Source: Batrachochytrium dendrobatidis JAM81
Lineage: Eukaryota > Chytridiomycota > Chytridiomycetes > Rhizophydiales
Direction: 5' to 3'
Length of the DNA stretch: 64,000 nt
Assembly (NCBI RefSeq): GCF_000203795.2
Contig: NW_006281099.1
Span: 109,677-173,676 of the forward strand
Shown: positions 23,286 through 36,068 of the stretch, one piece after another
Layout: every line of letters begins with the position of its first letter
How positions within the stretch are numbered: position 1 is the stretch's first letter
Notes under the pieces: generated by a model
Database searches by the model: none
Told to the model about the DNA's origin: nothing
What the model saw: the letters and a program-made list of their open reading frames with translations, nothing else
Made by a program: the position numbers and the translations under genes

Positions 23286-26200
23286 TTAAAACTGCCACCA
23301 ACTTTTTTTTGCTTGTTGTTCATTATATTCTTTTATCCTGCTCACAAACTGTTTAGATGCGTCCGCCAATTCACTTGTTTTTGTTTCCATTTGTGCTAAT
23401 CGTTCGCCACGTTCATCCAGTTTCTATATGTAAAATAATCAGATGGTTTAGTATTGAAAAGTAGTGTCAAGTCTATTTAAGCAAAAGTGTCATGTCTAGA
23501 CTTGTTGAATGGCAAGTTAAAAGCACTTGCATTGGTCATTGCTGACATGGCATCGTTGCCACGAGGTTTATTGGTTTTATCCAATCCCAGCTCATCGCGT
23601 TGGGAATATGTAGATCCAACTAATTGAGTGTATTTATAATTGTTAATAAAATTGCATGTCGACCCATTGTAGCAAGTAGCGTGTCAATACATACATAGCA
23701 AATCATGCTGTGCATTGCGATGGGTAGAAGATTGCTGGATTCCTTTTGCATTGTACCATTGACTTTGTCGATACAAATCATACAGTCTAATGTCAATCTG
23801 AGGATATCTATTGTTGATACATTTTAAAACACACTTTAGCAAACACGCTTGTTTTGGTGAGAGGATAACTCAAACTAGAATTAAAGTGTCTTACTGTGTC
23901 GGATTGGAAATAATGCCAAACATTTCCCAATGCCCATCAGCCATCCAACAGCCCAAACGTCCGTCTAAAGTAATCGTTGTTTTTGCAAGGTTTCTAATTC
24001 AACCAGTATTGAATTTTGAATCAGTTTAAATATTGTGCAGAAATAGTCGAGGTGATTTACCTTGAATCAATACCGCTAGGAAGCGGTACTTGTGCAATCA
24101 TTTCAAGCGATGGGAGTACAAATACAATCAGTCTACCCAGATTCGTAACAGCTACCACATGTGGTGCATCTACAAGATGGATCGAGTAGCAGTTAGTTTT
24201 TGGTGCTTTTTATACTTTTAACTCGCCTTGTTCAAAAAACAGATGCAAAATAAGCTTACCGTTTAGAATATAGACTACACGGCCACACACAATGTGCTGA
24301 GTTTCAGAAAAAGATTGTTGTGCTTCAACAAATGGATTTCGGTCAGTTTTTAAAACCAGGATTTTAACAGAACGTCTAGATACAACGACAATATGCTGCT
24401 CAATATCATTTGAAGGTCTATATCGGTAATCCGATCGTAAAACTCTTCCTTGATCGTCTAGAACAGTTAGATGAATAGGGCTAGCGTCCTCGGAAAGGTG
24501 AAAGCTGGACTCGGTAGTTGAATTTACAGCGCGATGCATGCTTGTTGAGTCGGGAATGTATAAATTATGTCGTTGAGGATTAACTTTGTGAGAAACAAAA
24601 TCAAATACAATCGTATATGCCAGGATTGTCCCATTTGAAGTAGCTACGACAAGTGAAAGCTGCGGTGTTGGATCATCGCCAGTTAAAAGTGGAGCAAAAC
24701 ACATGAATGTGGCAAAACAGTATTGCTGAGATGATGAAAAGCGCTCATTTGGATGTAATGGATATACTGTTACAAGCGACAATATAAACAGTATATGTTA
24801 GATACTGCAATAATCAAATGGCAACACATATATCAAGCAAAAACGCCATTGGGTTTTATAGGTATTCGATTTTGAGAATAATAACCTGTGTCAGATAGTT
24901 TATCGGTAAAAATTTCACGGCCGCTGATGGTATCGGTAAAATGAACAAACTCGGATGTAGCTGTTGCAAGACTAGAGAATACAATTAAAAGACAGTCTGT
25001 TAAACTACAAGATACATATAATTAAACAGACATAATAATACATACATATTCATCCAATCGGCATATTCGCTCAGCAATACTTCTGATGTGTGGATGACTT
25101 GAAACAGAGGTTTCCAGCACTGAGCACTTTGAAAGTGCTTTTCTTCCAAAGATGTGACCCAAACATTTTTATTACCCTCTTGTGAATCTACATCAGCATG
25201 GGATACCAAATGATCATTCTTTTTGGTTGATTCGAGTTGGTCAGTAGTACTTGGATGAGTTTGAGATTCATCGTAAAACTCGTTCTCATGTTCGGGTTTA
25301 GTTTGATCTATATTATGCAAAGCCAACGAGGTAATTGCAGCAGAGTCCTCGAGTACCTGCCCAATTGTTTCGTCTAATTTAGCCATCATTGCATCAATGT
25401 CCTCAATGTCATGATCTGGACCATCATCGCTCTGATTTTCTACTTCTTTGGCAGGCATCGTAAATATATGATACACGACACAAGGTCCCATTTGAATACA
25501 CAGCAACTTTCGATCCAAACAATGCCAAATGTGATCAATATCTGAATTGGGTAGCCATTCGCCAAAAGGAGTCGTGAAGAGCCACATAGGAGATCCACCC
25601 GATGCCATTCCACTCCAAAATTCAATCTGTTTATCAGGTCGAACAATTGAAATGATGTCATTAATGCGAACAATGTTGAGCTTTCGTGCTTGTCCACCTG
25701 CTAGTTCGAGTGCTGGTGGAAGAAAGCTGTGACTGTATGATTCTATGTCGCGGTAAAGTTTTAATGAACATTCCATGTGAGTGAGGGTGTGTACGTTTGC
25801 ACTCGATACCAAAGTTGTGTTGGTTTGTAGATTGTTGTCTTGTAAAGATGTTTGACACTGTAGACGTCCTGGGAGCGATAAAGGAGTGATGTTTTTATCT
25901 TGAAGATTGAATGCAACACATAGTCCACCCTCAGTCACAGCAACCACCTCCACATTTGGTCTAGAATCTGATGAATCTGATGAATTATTTTGTTGCCGAG
26001 ATTTTGTTTGTGGAATCACAACAAACGTGGCTACAGTGCCTACAATTGGAACCACAGTTTCTACAATATGATTGGAGCGCATGTCGTATTTTGCAGTAAA
26101 AAACAAACATGCAATTCCATTTGAAGCGTTTTTAAACATTCCACCACTAACAAACAGTATAGATCCATGATCCGGTCCTAGCAATATCCAGTGTAGCTGC

Positions 26201-27339
26201 TTAATTGGCCAAACCTCTGGTTGATTTAATTTTTCTTTTGGAGTCATCGATGCACTAGCCAAAACATGTCTTACAAGCGCAGGTTTTTTGGAAATACGCT
26301 TATGGATATCACCACTCGTAATCAAAGAAACCCAGTCCTCCTTCATATTCCAAAACACAAGCTGGTTATCAGTGTATGTAGCGACGATCTGTTCACCATC
26401 TGGTCTCCAGCATGCAGAAAGACAAGGTAAAGGATCAGTAGATTTTGAATCTGCGTTGGTTGTGTATACGAACCACTTTAGACACTGTTTTTGCGACACG
26501 TTCCATAAGAAAATTGGACCAGTTTCGCACACTACCAACAAATGGTTGGGATTTGTTGGTGAAAACAAGAGTTGCCGAACAGACGTGTTTTGGAGTGAGA
26601 TTGAGGATGCTGTAGCAGTGACTGAAGAGATCGCGGCCGTGGCATCATTGTAGTCTTCCTTGGATGAAAAAGTAGGCTGATGGAAAGAGTAGGGAGATAT
26701 CTGTCCAGAAACCATATCTACCATACTAACAAGACCAGAGGATAGCCCAACAGCGACCCATGATGAATCTGGACATATCTGAAATGCAGTGACAGGATCC
26801 GACAGTTGAATTTGAAGATGTAGGGTTTTAAGCTGAATGTTCCATACAACGATCTGTGTAGGGGCGAGTGGAGTGGTTGCGACGAGATAACAGTCGCCCA
26901 GTTTGAATGCGAGTCCTGGTATTTTACGACTGGTTTGAACTACAGATGAATTTAAACTGTGGAATTGGGTTGATGACTGACTGGCTCTATGAAACGGAAC
27001 AGAAGGTTTCTGATAAGTAGAATCAGCATGAAGCGAGTGAGTGCTTCTATTGGTAGGTTGGTGCTGCAGAGAATGCAGTTTCCTGGCCGAGTCTCGTCCA
27101 AAGTTGTCCATTGCGAGTCTGAACTCCAAATGGTTTCCCAGCACCAGCCATGAGCCATTGCTCAAACCCACAGCCAGCAGTGACTGAGATTCATCATGAG
27201 CAATGGCTCCAGATAAACTTGAGTCTAATCCGAAACGAGTTAGAATGGATGGAACAATGACTGGATTGACAAGGATCTTGTCAGGAACTGTCAAGCCAGA
27301 GCCTACAGCTGCCAGCACTGCATGTCTTAGAAAGTCCAT
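23286..27339 (-). CDS. Tomosyn / Lgl-family WD40 protein with R-SNARE tail
   Basis: Eight exons (25046-27339, 24886-24971, 24260-24766, 24061-24169, 23895-23993, 23695-23807, 23531-23619, 23286-23423) join in frame to about 1144 residues, the size of animal tomosyn (STXBP5). The N-terminus RHAVLAAVGSGL precedes WD40 beta-propeller repeats (for example LLVVCETGPIFLWNVSQKQC and CWRPDGEQIVATYTDNQLVF). The C-terminus is a synaptobrevin-like coiled coil, KLDERGERLAQMETKTSELA to KKSWWQF, without a membrane anchor. Family members bind t-SNAREs and regulate exocytosis. The last intron is GC-AG (donor GCAAGT at 23530-23525); no GT donor there keeps the frame. Yeast Sro7 relatives lack the clear R-SNARE tail seen here. 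Confidence 0.88.
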
Positions 27340-27558
27340 ATTCAGCCAAGAGTGAGTTGGTCAAGTAGTGGTTGGTGTGTATGACAGTAGTAATAGCAGT
27401 GATCAATGCAAGACAATCGTTGTTCAATGCATGGCAAACTCCAGCCATTGCAAGCTTAACTAATTGCTATCGAGACTCGATTGCTGAAATCTGCCATTCA
27501 ATAATTTATAATATTTCTTACAAGATTGATGGTTTCATGCAGTCGTTTTTATATCATT

Positions 27559-28765
27559 TTAATTCCTTTGGTTAAACTGTTCCAAGTGTGCAGTCAAACG
27601 CTGTAAAACTTCTTCTGGCAATCCATTCAAATCTAATTGATTCGCTTCATCCTCGTCCTCGTTGTCGCTCGACTCATCCAAGTCTGGTTGCTCGGCTTCA
27701 TTTTCATTTTCATTGTCGCTCGACTCTTCTCTTTTCTCAAAGTCGGGTGTGAATTCTAGTAAATATCATTTCATTAGCCGTGCAAACAGACTAAAAACAT
27801 GTCCAGATCCTTTAAAGCAATGTTTCCCACCTTGTAGATAATCAACCACATCAGTCCAGCATTCTGTGAATGCAGTCTCTATTGGCTATACTCGTAATGT
27901 ATTTCATTTAAAATACAAATGGTTGGTTAGTACAAGTCAATCAATCTGATACCATGCAGTTTTATGGCGTTGTTCATCAATAGTTTGCAGTAGTATTCAC
28001 GTAGAATGAAACACCAAGAGTACCAATCTCATGATGATTATCACCACATTTACTGGACAAGATTGTTGATTGGTCTTTCTCGTGGTGATTGGCATGTAGA
28101 ATTGAACTAGAACGCGAACGTATCCGAGATAGAATACAAAGTAGAGTTTATGGCATCAGAATAGCTGAACCCAATATCTGGTTTCAAATTTGGTGATCGT
28201 AAAATGTACAATTATGAGGAGAAAGAACAGGTTCAAAATTATAGTTTGTATTATATGATGGATGTTTAGACTTGATGCGATTCAAGTCAATTTCTATCAA
28301 GAATGCACATCAGATATTTAAACATTGTCTAGTCCAAAACAGAGACTGCAGAATAAATACAATTTATATTTTACGTGAATACGGCTGCAAGACATTCCAA
28401 CTTTAGTTACTTACCAACTGCCCAGAATGGTTTCGTTTAGTCGGATCAGCGCCTAACTCAATCAGCACTCTTCCTGCATCAGCAGTTTCAATGACATGCA
28501 GTGGAGTGTACCCATCATGGTCTACAACATTTGGATCGGCTCCGTACTCTTTAACTAGCATGCGCATGAGGTCTAAATGGTTGTAAGATGCTGCTGCATG
28601 AAGACTGGTGTATCCAGACGAGTCTTTGGCATTGGCATCCATAGGTGCACCGCCAAAACCACCTGATTTAAGAAAATACTCGACATCTTCAACTCGTCCG
28701 TCTCCTGATGCTATCCAAATATTGTCTGCTGCTGGTGAACCTGATCCATACTCGATTCCTGGCAT
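27559..28765 (-). CDS. Yar1-like ankyrin repeat protein
   Basis: Three exons (28415-28765, 27831-27885, 27559-27755) join in frame to 200 residues. Ankyrin repeats cover about residues 8-115: DNIWIASGDGRVEDVEYFLK, GYTSLHAAASYNHLDLMRML, DGYTPLHVIETAD and VLIELGADP. The C-terminus is very acidic (SSDNENENE, SSDNEDEDE). Size and layout resemble yeast Yar1, the ankyrin chaperone of ribosomal protein uS3, but many small ankyrin proteins look alike. Intron 1 is about 530 bp, far longer than its neighbours, because it contains MITE copy 6. An ATG 30 bp upstream (28795) is an alternative start. Confidence 0.7.
27989..28387. mobile_element. MITE copy 6, inside an intron
   Basis: The left end is CAGTAGTATTCACGTAGAATG and the right end TTTTACGTGAATACGGCTG. 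The outer dinucleotides are TG and CA instead of TA/TA, presumably mutated. The interior shares AACTAGAACGCGAA and TCAATTTCTATCAAGAA with sister copies. It lies within intron 1 of the ankyrin gene, whose splice sites (28414 and 27886) lie outside the element. Confidence 0.75.
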
Positions 28766-29137
28766 CGTTTGTATATAATCCCGACTATTCAACACTCGAG
28801 TTCAAATGTGCGAGTTTGTTTTTTATAAATTTGAAATAAACCATCACGTGACTTTAAATGAATTTGCTTGAGCATCAGAAATCATGTTCTAATATTGAGA
28901 AATATATTGTGGCTCAAACAAAACTCGGACAATATTCTAAATCAAAACCACTCGACAGGTTTGTAATGTTACGGACAATCCAAGTGTAGAGTCAAGGTTA
29001 GAATGCAGCCAATTGTATTTTTAATGTATACGCCAACAGACTCATGACATCAATGTTCTCCATCACTCTAAAAACAAACTCTAAAACTAATAGTGCTAGT
29101 GGAAAAACGAGATCGGATACATTTTTTTTGAAAAAGT
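28766..29137. other. Intergenic: ankyrin-gene promoter / RPS8 3' region
   Basis: A 372-bp spacer between two minus-strand genes. No coding sequence or repeat is recognised. Confidence 0.4.
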
Positions 29138-30354
29138 TTAAACTTTGCGAGATCGGAGCTTACGGAGATAGAACTCAAGTTCACGACCTTCAAGAATGTA
29201 ACCATCAGCACGTCCAGATTGACCAGGACGGGAAGACAAACGTGCAAGGACACGACCAGCAGCAAATTGGTCATTGAGAGCCGAGTCAACGGAGCAATCC
29301 TTCTGGCGAGCTTCAACCTTGCGTTGAACATGGTTAGAGCCAGTCTTCTCGACAGTTTCATCAGCACCATGCTATTTAGAACAAATGATCAAAGTTAGAT
29401 CGAGTTTATTTGGTCGTAAAGCTACAGATCTCTGTAGAATTCAAACACTTACCTTCTTGCGGCCTAGAGGAACACCATAGTGGGACTCGTACCACTGACG
29501 AAGGGGAACAGCGTCAATTTCAACAATGCATCCTTTAACAAGTGTGTTGGTACGAACAAGCTCGTTGTTGGAAGCATTATAGATGACACGAATAACACGG
29601 GACTTGCGAGTGATCGACTGGGTTCCCCAAGAGAAGTTTCCAGAGTCCAGACGAAGAGCACGGAACTTGGTGTTTCCTCCACGAACACGGATGACGTGAA
29701 TACGCTTGGTACCAATCTTGGTGTTGGCAGCCTGGCGACCGAGTTCGAACTTCCTCTTCTTGCGGATCTGAGCACGCTTGGCACCAGTGTGCGACCGCTT
29801 ATGACGACTGTCTCTCGAGATACCTATATTTTAAAATAATAAATTGATTTGGAGGCCAAGAGAATCGTTAGCAAACCAGAAAAAAATCAAATAAACACTG
29901 GCAGTCTTTGAATTGTTTTACAATCTACATTCAATGCACCCATTTCTACAGACTCGGCATACAAAAGTAGCCAACATAGAACCAGGTCTCTGCAAAGATT
30001 CATCTACAATCCATATCCAAGTCCAGACTTGCAGTTCAGATGTAAATTTAGACATCAGTATAGTTCAATCCAGTATGTGAGGACCCTGTGTAGACAAATC
30101 AGAGGCTCAATGTATATCCAAACAATTAGAGCAGGAAAGCTCAGGCCATTGTCATGCCAACACAAACAAATTGGCAAGCCATCCGACTCGCAGTTCACAC
30201 GCTGATCATTGTTGCTGTGCTTGCTACCAGTATGCATGCATGGATTGAATGAATGTGTAGATGAATAGATGCATGAGATGGATGCGTGGAATGCATCAAG
30301 ATCCACCATGGATGAACAGCACTCTCAAGCATACACAGCAAAATACTTGCCCAT
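29138..30354 (-). CDS. RPS8: 40S ribosomal protein eS8 (RPS8)
   Basis: The two main exons (29453-29823 and 29138-29371) encode [55 protein letters not shown] and the C-terminal half ending [14 protein letters not shown], unmistakably eS8 (202 residues in total). The reading frame needs ATGG from a tiny first exon (MG). Two candidates exist: 30351-30354 followed by a GC donor GCAAGT, giving a 527-bp intron, and 29940-29943 followed by GTGCAT. I prefer the former because GCAAGT donors are used elsewhere in this window and because the ribosomal-gene motif block at about 30232-30300 then lies in intron 1, as in uL1. The first-exon choice is an inference. Confidence 0.9.
30232..30300 (-). promoter_or_regulatory. 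GCATGCATGGAT block, RPS8 intron 1 / upstream
   Basis: On the + strand it contains ATGCATGCATGGATTG, then AGATGCATGAGATGGATG and GGAATGCATC. It is related by eye to the blocks in the eS25 and uL1 genes. Depending on the RPS8 first exon, it is intronic or upstream. Confidence 0.45.
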
Positions 30355-30631
30355 GATTGTAGTGTCGAGAACAACCCAAACTTTGTCCAAACTTGACTCT
30401 TGACGAGCAAGCCGTTTAGTCACGTGAAATAGCATGGCATCACGTGAACTGGTTTTGAAATATGGCTCAGCTATTTCAAGCTTATAAATCTTCAGATTTG
30501 TGCTCGTCTAAACTATCCAAAATTTCTAATCTGCATATACTGTTCTCAACCCCCTATTATCACATTAAAACAAATAGTAAAATACACGATTGCATTAAAC
30601 GTATTATAGAACCGAATAACAGGCAATATCT

Positions 30632-33241
30632 TTATCCAAAATGGAATCCATGCGCACTACTACTCTGTCCACCATATGAACTATATGAATGCTGATGTCC
30701 TCTGCCACCACTAAATCCACCACTGCTAGTAGCAAACCGAGCAAGCAAGTCATCCATGCTGGCTGAATGTCCAAATCCACCACCATGACCATCCGAAGCA
30801 CTAGATCCGTCCACATCCATCCCTGCATCAAACCGTCGTTTCTTTTGATGATCAGACAATACTGCATACGCCTCTCCAATCTCTTTAAACTTGTTTTCGG
30901 CTTGTGTGCGCTCTTCGTCTAAAAGCCCTACCTGCTTGTCCGGATGGTATTGAAGTGCAAGTTTACGATATACTTTTTTGATTTCGCTGTCTGTTGCGTC
31001 GCGACTACATCCAAGAATCTTATAATAGTCCTTTCGTTTTGAGAGTGCAAGAAGGTGCTTTGCATTTCGAATAGCCTGGTTTACACCTATCCACCAAAAC
31101 AAAAGTCAATCTATGCAGCGAGTACAAAAATCAGCAGAATTACAAACAATCGGCAACATACTTTGATCCTTGGGCTTGATTCCAATTGCACACTCATAGT
31201 CACGCACGGCCTCTTCATACTGTTCCAACTTCATATATGCATCAGCACGACGGAGATACAGCTTATAGAAAAGTGCACTCTGCATAGATGACGCATGGTC
31301 TTCATTGGAAATACCCGACCGACTAGCAGTGAAATTGACTTTGGGAAAGCAAATGGATTCAAGGAGTTTAATGGCGTCTGATGCATCTTCTATTGCATCT
31401 TTATGTTTACCAAGCTACGTAATTAAAGTGATATATTAGTGATCAGGATTAAAACTCAATCATATTAGTGTAGTATAAACCCCAGTTCGTACCTTGCTAA
31501 GCACATTTGCCCTGTTGCTCAAAACCTTGGCACGAACAACACCTCCATTTGCATCAGCAGAAAGATACTTTTCATAGCTTTCAAGCGCCTCGGTCCAGTT
31601 ACTTTTAGAAAAAGCATCATTTCCTTCCTGCTTCAAAGCCTCAATTGACTTGATGTGCTTGTGTAGTGCACGAGCATCCTTGTTATCGGGATCAAATGTA
31701 AGAGCCTGTGTGAGGTATTGAATGATGGTGGAAACAGGATGAGAGTCGAGCAAATGCATCGTACGTGCACGTATCACCAGTGCTTCAGAGTTACGAGAGT
31801 CTTTAAACAAAATGGAGCTAATTATTCCAATACATATTTAAAATTGAATCGCAAAAATGAGAAATGAACCAAAGCAAGTTTCACACATTTCTTTAAATCA
31901 GTAAATAACTTACTGCGCTACAGTTACAGCTTCGTCAAGATCCCAGCACCCAATTAATGCCTGTGCACGATACATTTGCCATTTGATGCAAATCTTGGCA
32001 AGCTTACTGCTGTCTACGTTGGAAACAGATGTCGTTGCGCCAGTGGATCGCAGTGTAGGATCAACAAGTGTCATGGCAGTTTCAACAGAAACAAGGGCTT
32101 TTTTATAATCGTTTTGAAGCAAAGCATCAGTACAGCTCTTGATATAGCTTTCCAATCCACGAATCTCCTTCATCTACAATTTGCGCCAAAAAAACAAAAG
32201 ACGGAATGATAATGGTCAATATTACATGCATTCTAAAACGACATCATTTCTTATTCTACTATATAAAGCCCGGCTTCAAGATAAATTCAGAGTCAAGCTT
32301 TGTATCATACCTCCTTGTTGATCATTTCTGCACGGTCAGCTACCTTGCGCTTGACAAAAGAGTTTCCAAGCTTTTCAGCATTTCGAACGTGCTCCATAGC
32401 CTCTGATAATCTGCCAAGATGCACCTGGCACTTTGCAGCACGAAAATGTGCCTTTATAAAGTCGGGCTCAATTTCAATAGCTTTGATGCAGTCAGCAAGG
32501 GATTCTGAAAACAAATTGACCATGAGATATGCAGCAGCACGATTTGAATAGTAAGTTGCATTGGTTGGCGCGAGTTCTAAACATTAAAAATGCATTCAAC
32601 TGGTGATTAGATGATTCAAATTCAAATTAATTCAGACTGAAATCAGTCATAATAGTATACAAAGAAAAAAGACTGTTCAAACATTGATTATCCACCAGCC
32701 AATTTGATTAAATCAATGCAAATAAATCGCAGCAAAATCCACAAATGACAATAGTATGACAATAGATCGATGCACTTTCCTATTGCCTGAGAATAAAGTA
32801 AAATAGATTCCGAGTATTTACAGGCCTTGAACAACTCATTGGCTGCGCTCTTGATGTTTTCAGCAGAAACAGCACTATATGGAATATCAGCAGATGAGAA
32901 CCAATCGATGCCATGGTTACGAAAAGATGAATTTATTCCAGTAATAAATGAATTATATCAGCCAATTAGTAATTAATGATAATGCGTCGATCCCAATGTA
33001 GTACAAGACATGACAGAATGTGATGGAAGGAGTTGGTAAAAATAAGTTCAAGGTTGAGCAATAATCCGAATATCCAAACTCGTTACAGTAATGACAAGAC
33101 AAAAAAGATGAAAACTTACGGCTTTACCGAATCACAGTCAGTCATGACTACATCATCATCAGCAACATCTGATTGATGGGCAGTACTGATGCCATTGACC
33201 AACATAGATTTCTTACGATTTGAATGGTCGGAATTTGACAT
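30632..33241 (-). CDS. DNAJC7-type TPR/J-domain co-chaperone
   Basis: Seven exons (33120-33241, about 32780-32874, 32311-32576, 31914-32173, 31493-31817, 31162-31414, 30632-31086). The product has TPR repeats in two blocks ([59 protein letters not shown]; later [20 protein letters not shown] and [19 protein letters not shown]). A J-domain follows near the C-terminus ([20 protein letters not shown] with the HPD motif in QYHPDK), then a Gly/Ser/His tail. This layout matches DNAJC7/TPR2, which handles clients between Hsp70 and Hsp90. The exon 2/3 junction requires an intron beginning GAAAGT just after ATAG, giving QAIE/LAPTN; no GT or GC donor keeps the TPR in frame. Confidence 0.9.
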
Positions 33242-33404
33242 TCAAACCAAATGAAAACATACAGACCCTATTATTACAGTCTAGACCCCATATCAATTAC
33301 AGTCTAGACCCTACCATGGTATCAGCGTATAGCCTCATCTGCAATAAATCAGAACAATTCAAGTCCGCTGTGTTCCTTCTCGTCACAACTAATCATTCGC
33401 CAAC

Positions 33405-35659
33405 ATGGAAACAATCTTGCACTGGATTCAGATATGGCTAAGACTATTGCTATTTCTGAATGTCAACGATTATTTCTTTTCTATTGTCAGAGTGAATGCA
33501 TTTGGAACTCACTGTCCTCTACTCCAGCAGCCATCTACTCTAACTTTGGCCAATAATCAGTACGACCTTAGACACCCCAGGTTCGATTTTTCTAATCTAG
33601 TTCAGAATCCTACACCTATGAAATCAAGCAAAAAGGATGAAGCTTGGGAAGTAAAGCTGGCTATCATGGGTGATCAAGGTCTAGGCGCTCATCCTAAAAA
33701 GGTCCTCAAGTTAGTTCGCGATTGGGGTGCTCATGCTCTTATTCAATTGGGCGATTTCGACTATGAAGGTAAGTGGTGTATTGGATAGTAAAGATTTGAT
33801 CCACCTTTTTGCCAACCAGTGTTTTTATACTACTGTGAATCATGTAGATGATCCATCTGGGTTCATGGAGCAGTTTACAGATCAACTTGGTAAAAGGTTC
33901 CCCATGTTTGCAGTGATAGGAAACCATGACGTGGATAAGTGGTTTAGCCCAAAAGGGTACAAAGCCCTGTTAACTAAACAGGCCGAAAAGTCTGGAATCA
34001 TGAGATACTGCACTGGAGAATACGGTGTCAACATGGTGTGCCAATTTAATGGCATTGTAAGTGCTCAAGACTGTTGTTTTGAATGGCGTTTTGATGAGTG
34101 CTAATATGATTGGCATTCAAAGGTGATTGTGTTGTCAGGAGTTGGAACCCTTGGCAAGGATCATGCCGAGTTTATTGACCAGGCGCTTACTGAATTCAAA
34201 GACTCGAAATGGAAGCTGTGTGTCTGGCACAAGAACCAAAACAAATACCAAACTGGAGATAAAAAAGACGAGACTGGTTATCTTGTCTATGGCAAGTGGA
34301 TCGATACTATTGTCTGGATTGTACTTTGTATCAGACTCTTATGCGTCTGTTTAATTATTTTTAGATACATGCAGAAAGCATGGTGCAATCGTGCTGACAA
34401 GCCACGAGCATTCATACGCGCGAAGCCATCTCATGTCCAACTTTGAGACTACCTCGATTTTATCCACATCGAATACTCTTCACATCAGACCAGGCTTTAG
34501 TTTTGTTGCACTTTCCGGTTTAGGTGGCGATTCAATTCGATTTTGGAAAGATCAGCTTCAAAACAATCCCTGGTGGGCTGCTACAGCTGCTATGGATGTA
34601 GGTGTTACTTGCCTGATTATCTCAATCAAGATTGGTTTAGCAAGCTTACTCAAGTCTTTGTTTTGGCACCTTAATCTGCATATATTATTTGGTGAATAGA
34701 ATGGTGCAAACTACGGTGCACTGTTGTGTAAATTTCATCACAATGGAGAAAAAGACAAGGCCAAATGCCATTTTGAAGATATTGATGGAAAAGTATGGGA
34801 CATGTTTCACATTGAATCTAGTGCAGATGAATATGTAAACACGCTTGAAACGGTTTCTCAGAGTACATCATTCGTCGACACTGCTATTCAAGATGGATCT
34901 GATTTTACATCGACGAATATGAGTACTGGTGTGACAGTATGTGGTAACGAGCGACTTGAGATGGATTCGCTCATGCAAACAGATCAACATGTCATACCCA
35001 ATCGTGTTCATACTCTCACCTTTCACATTCCCTTGGTTCCCTCTGATCAGAAAATCACTCACGCTCACTTGCAGATGAAAGCAGCTCATCCTACTGAACC
35101 ATTTCAACAGCAGTTCACATCGCGCAGTGAGTTTCAAAAAACCTATGTAGATGTAACGGATATAAAAATGAGCATTTGGCGAATCCAAAACAAGCCTGTG
35201 TGCAACACCAATGTGGGAAACCCATTAGAGAACTCCATGATGGCTTTAAAACAGTTTTTACTGGATGATGACAATCTAATGACTTTCAAGACCGTTCAGA
35301 TAATTGGGCCTGAACAACTCGATCACAAGCTACAAAAACTGCAGCGACCTGATTACAAATCGTATATCAAATGGGAACGTGGCCCAAAGGACGAAAACTG
35401 GGAAATTGGCGAAGTGTTTGTATCGCCTAACCTTGCCCACCTAATCACAGACGCAATGAGTGAATATCACCAGTATATAAAGGAAGGATTTAATGGACCC
35501 CCGACTGTGCCAGTAACACTAGCTATTCAGGGTGAGTGGTGGTTTATTAATGGTCAAGTTGTCATGGATCAAAATCAGGCACGATCGTTCTATGGTGTGC
35601 ATCCAGAGCTCGGTACATGCATATCTCCAAGCCTAGTAGTTCAGACCATCAAGCTATGA
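33405..35659 (+). CDS. Calcineurin-like metallophosphoesterase, probably secreted
   Basis: Exons 33405-33768, 33848-34056, 34123-34291, 34365-34597 and 34700-35659 join in frame to 644 residues. The N-terminus (WIQIWLRLLLFLNV) looks like a signal peptide or anchor. The metal-binding motifs of the fold appear in order: MGDQGLG, QLGDFDYE, VIGNHDVDKW, VLSGVG and LTSHEHSYAR. It therefore belongs with purple-acid-phosphatase/PhoD-like metallophosphoesterases. The C-terminal 300 residues after the catalytic domain are not recognised. Intron 3 is a GC-AG intron (donor GCAAGT at 34292). The gene is divergent from DNAJC7 with only 163 bp between the start codons. Substrate unknown. Confidence 0.78.
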
Positions 35660-35779
35660 ATGAATTATTTTAAAATAGTAAATTATTAGCCATGTGTAAA
35701 AAAGGTAATTCAAAGTATGAGCCATTCAGATTATTGCTAGCGACAATGGGATAAGAATGGAGAAATGAAATATATTTTT

Positions 35780-35935
35780 GGTTGTATAAAACACTGCACG
35801 ATTGGTTTGCATTCATGTGCAGACTCTGTGAAACACCAAGGATTTTGTCAGAACAAGACCAAGTGAGTGATGTTTTGTATTCAATCGAGAAGAACAGCAA
35901 GTCGCTCAACAAGTCAGATTGTCATTGCAATATAA
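35780..35935. repeat. Dispersed repeat family 2, copy c
   Basis: It shares ATAAAACACTGCACGATTGG, GCAGACTCTG, TCAGAACAAGACCAA and AACAAGTCAGATTGTC with segments at 57540-57660 and (reverse strand) 60180-60230. It lies in the 409-bp spacer after the metallophosphoesterase gene. No ends are defined and it codes for nothing recognisable. Confidence 0.5.
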
Positions 35936-36068
35936 GAAACACGATCGATAAATGCTCACAACATTCAAATCAACAATTACTGATAATTGCTGACCATTTC
36001 TCATCCTTTTGTCATCAACTGCGAGATTAGCCATTTGTGCATTAGGTGGATTCCAGTATTGAATTGAG

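Noticed and set aside
29464..29839. ORFs of over 100 codons in other frames across the RPS8 exon
   Set aside because: The true eS8 frame explains the conserved protein and splice sites; the others are shadows.
33270..33315. Tandem words TACAGTCTAGACCC at about 33276 and 33299 as a regulatory repeat
   Set aside because: Only two short copies about 23 bp apart in the divergent promoter of DNAJC7 and the metallophosphoesterase; too little to support a feature.
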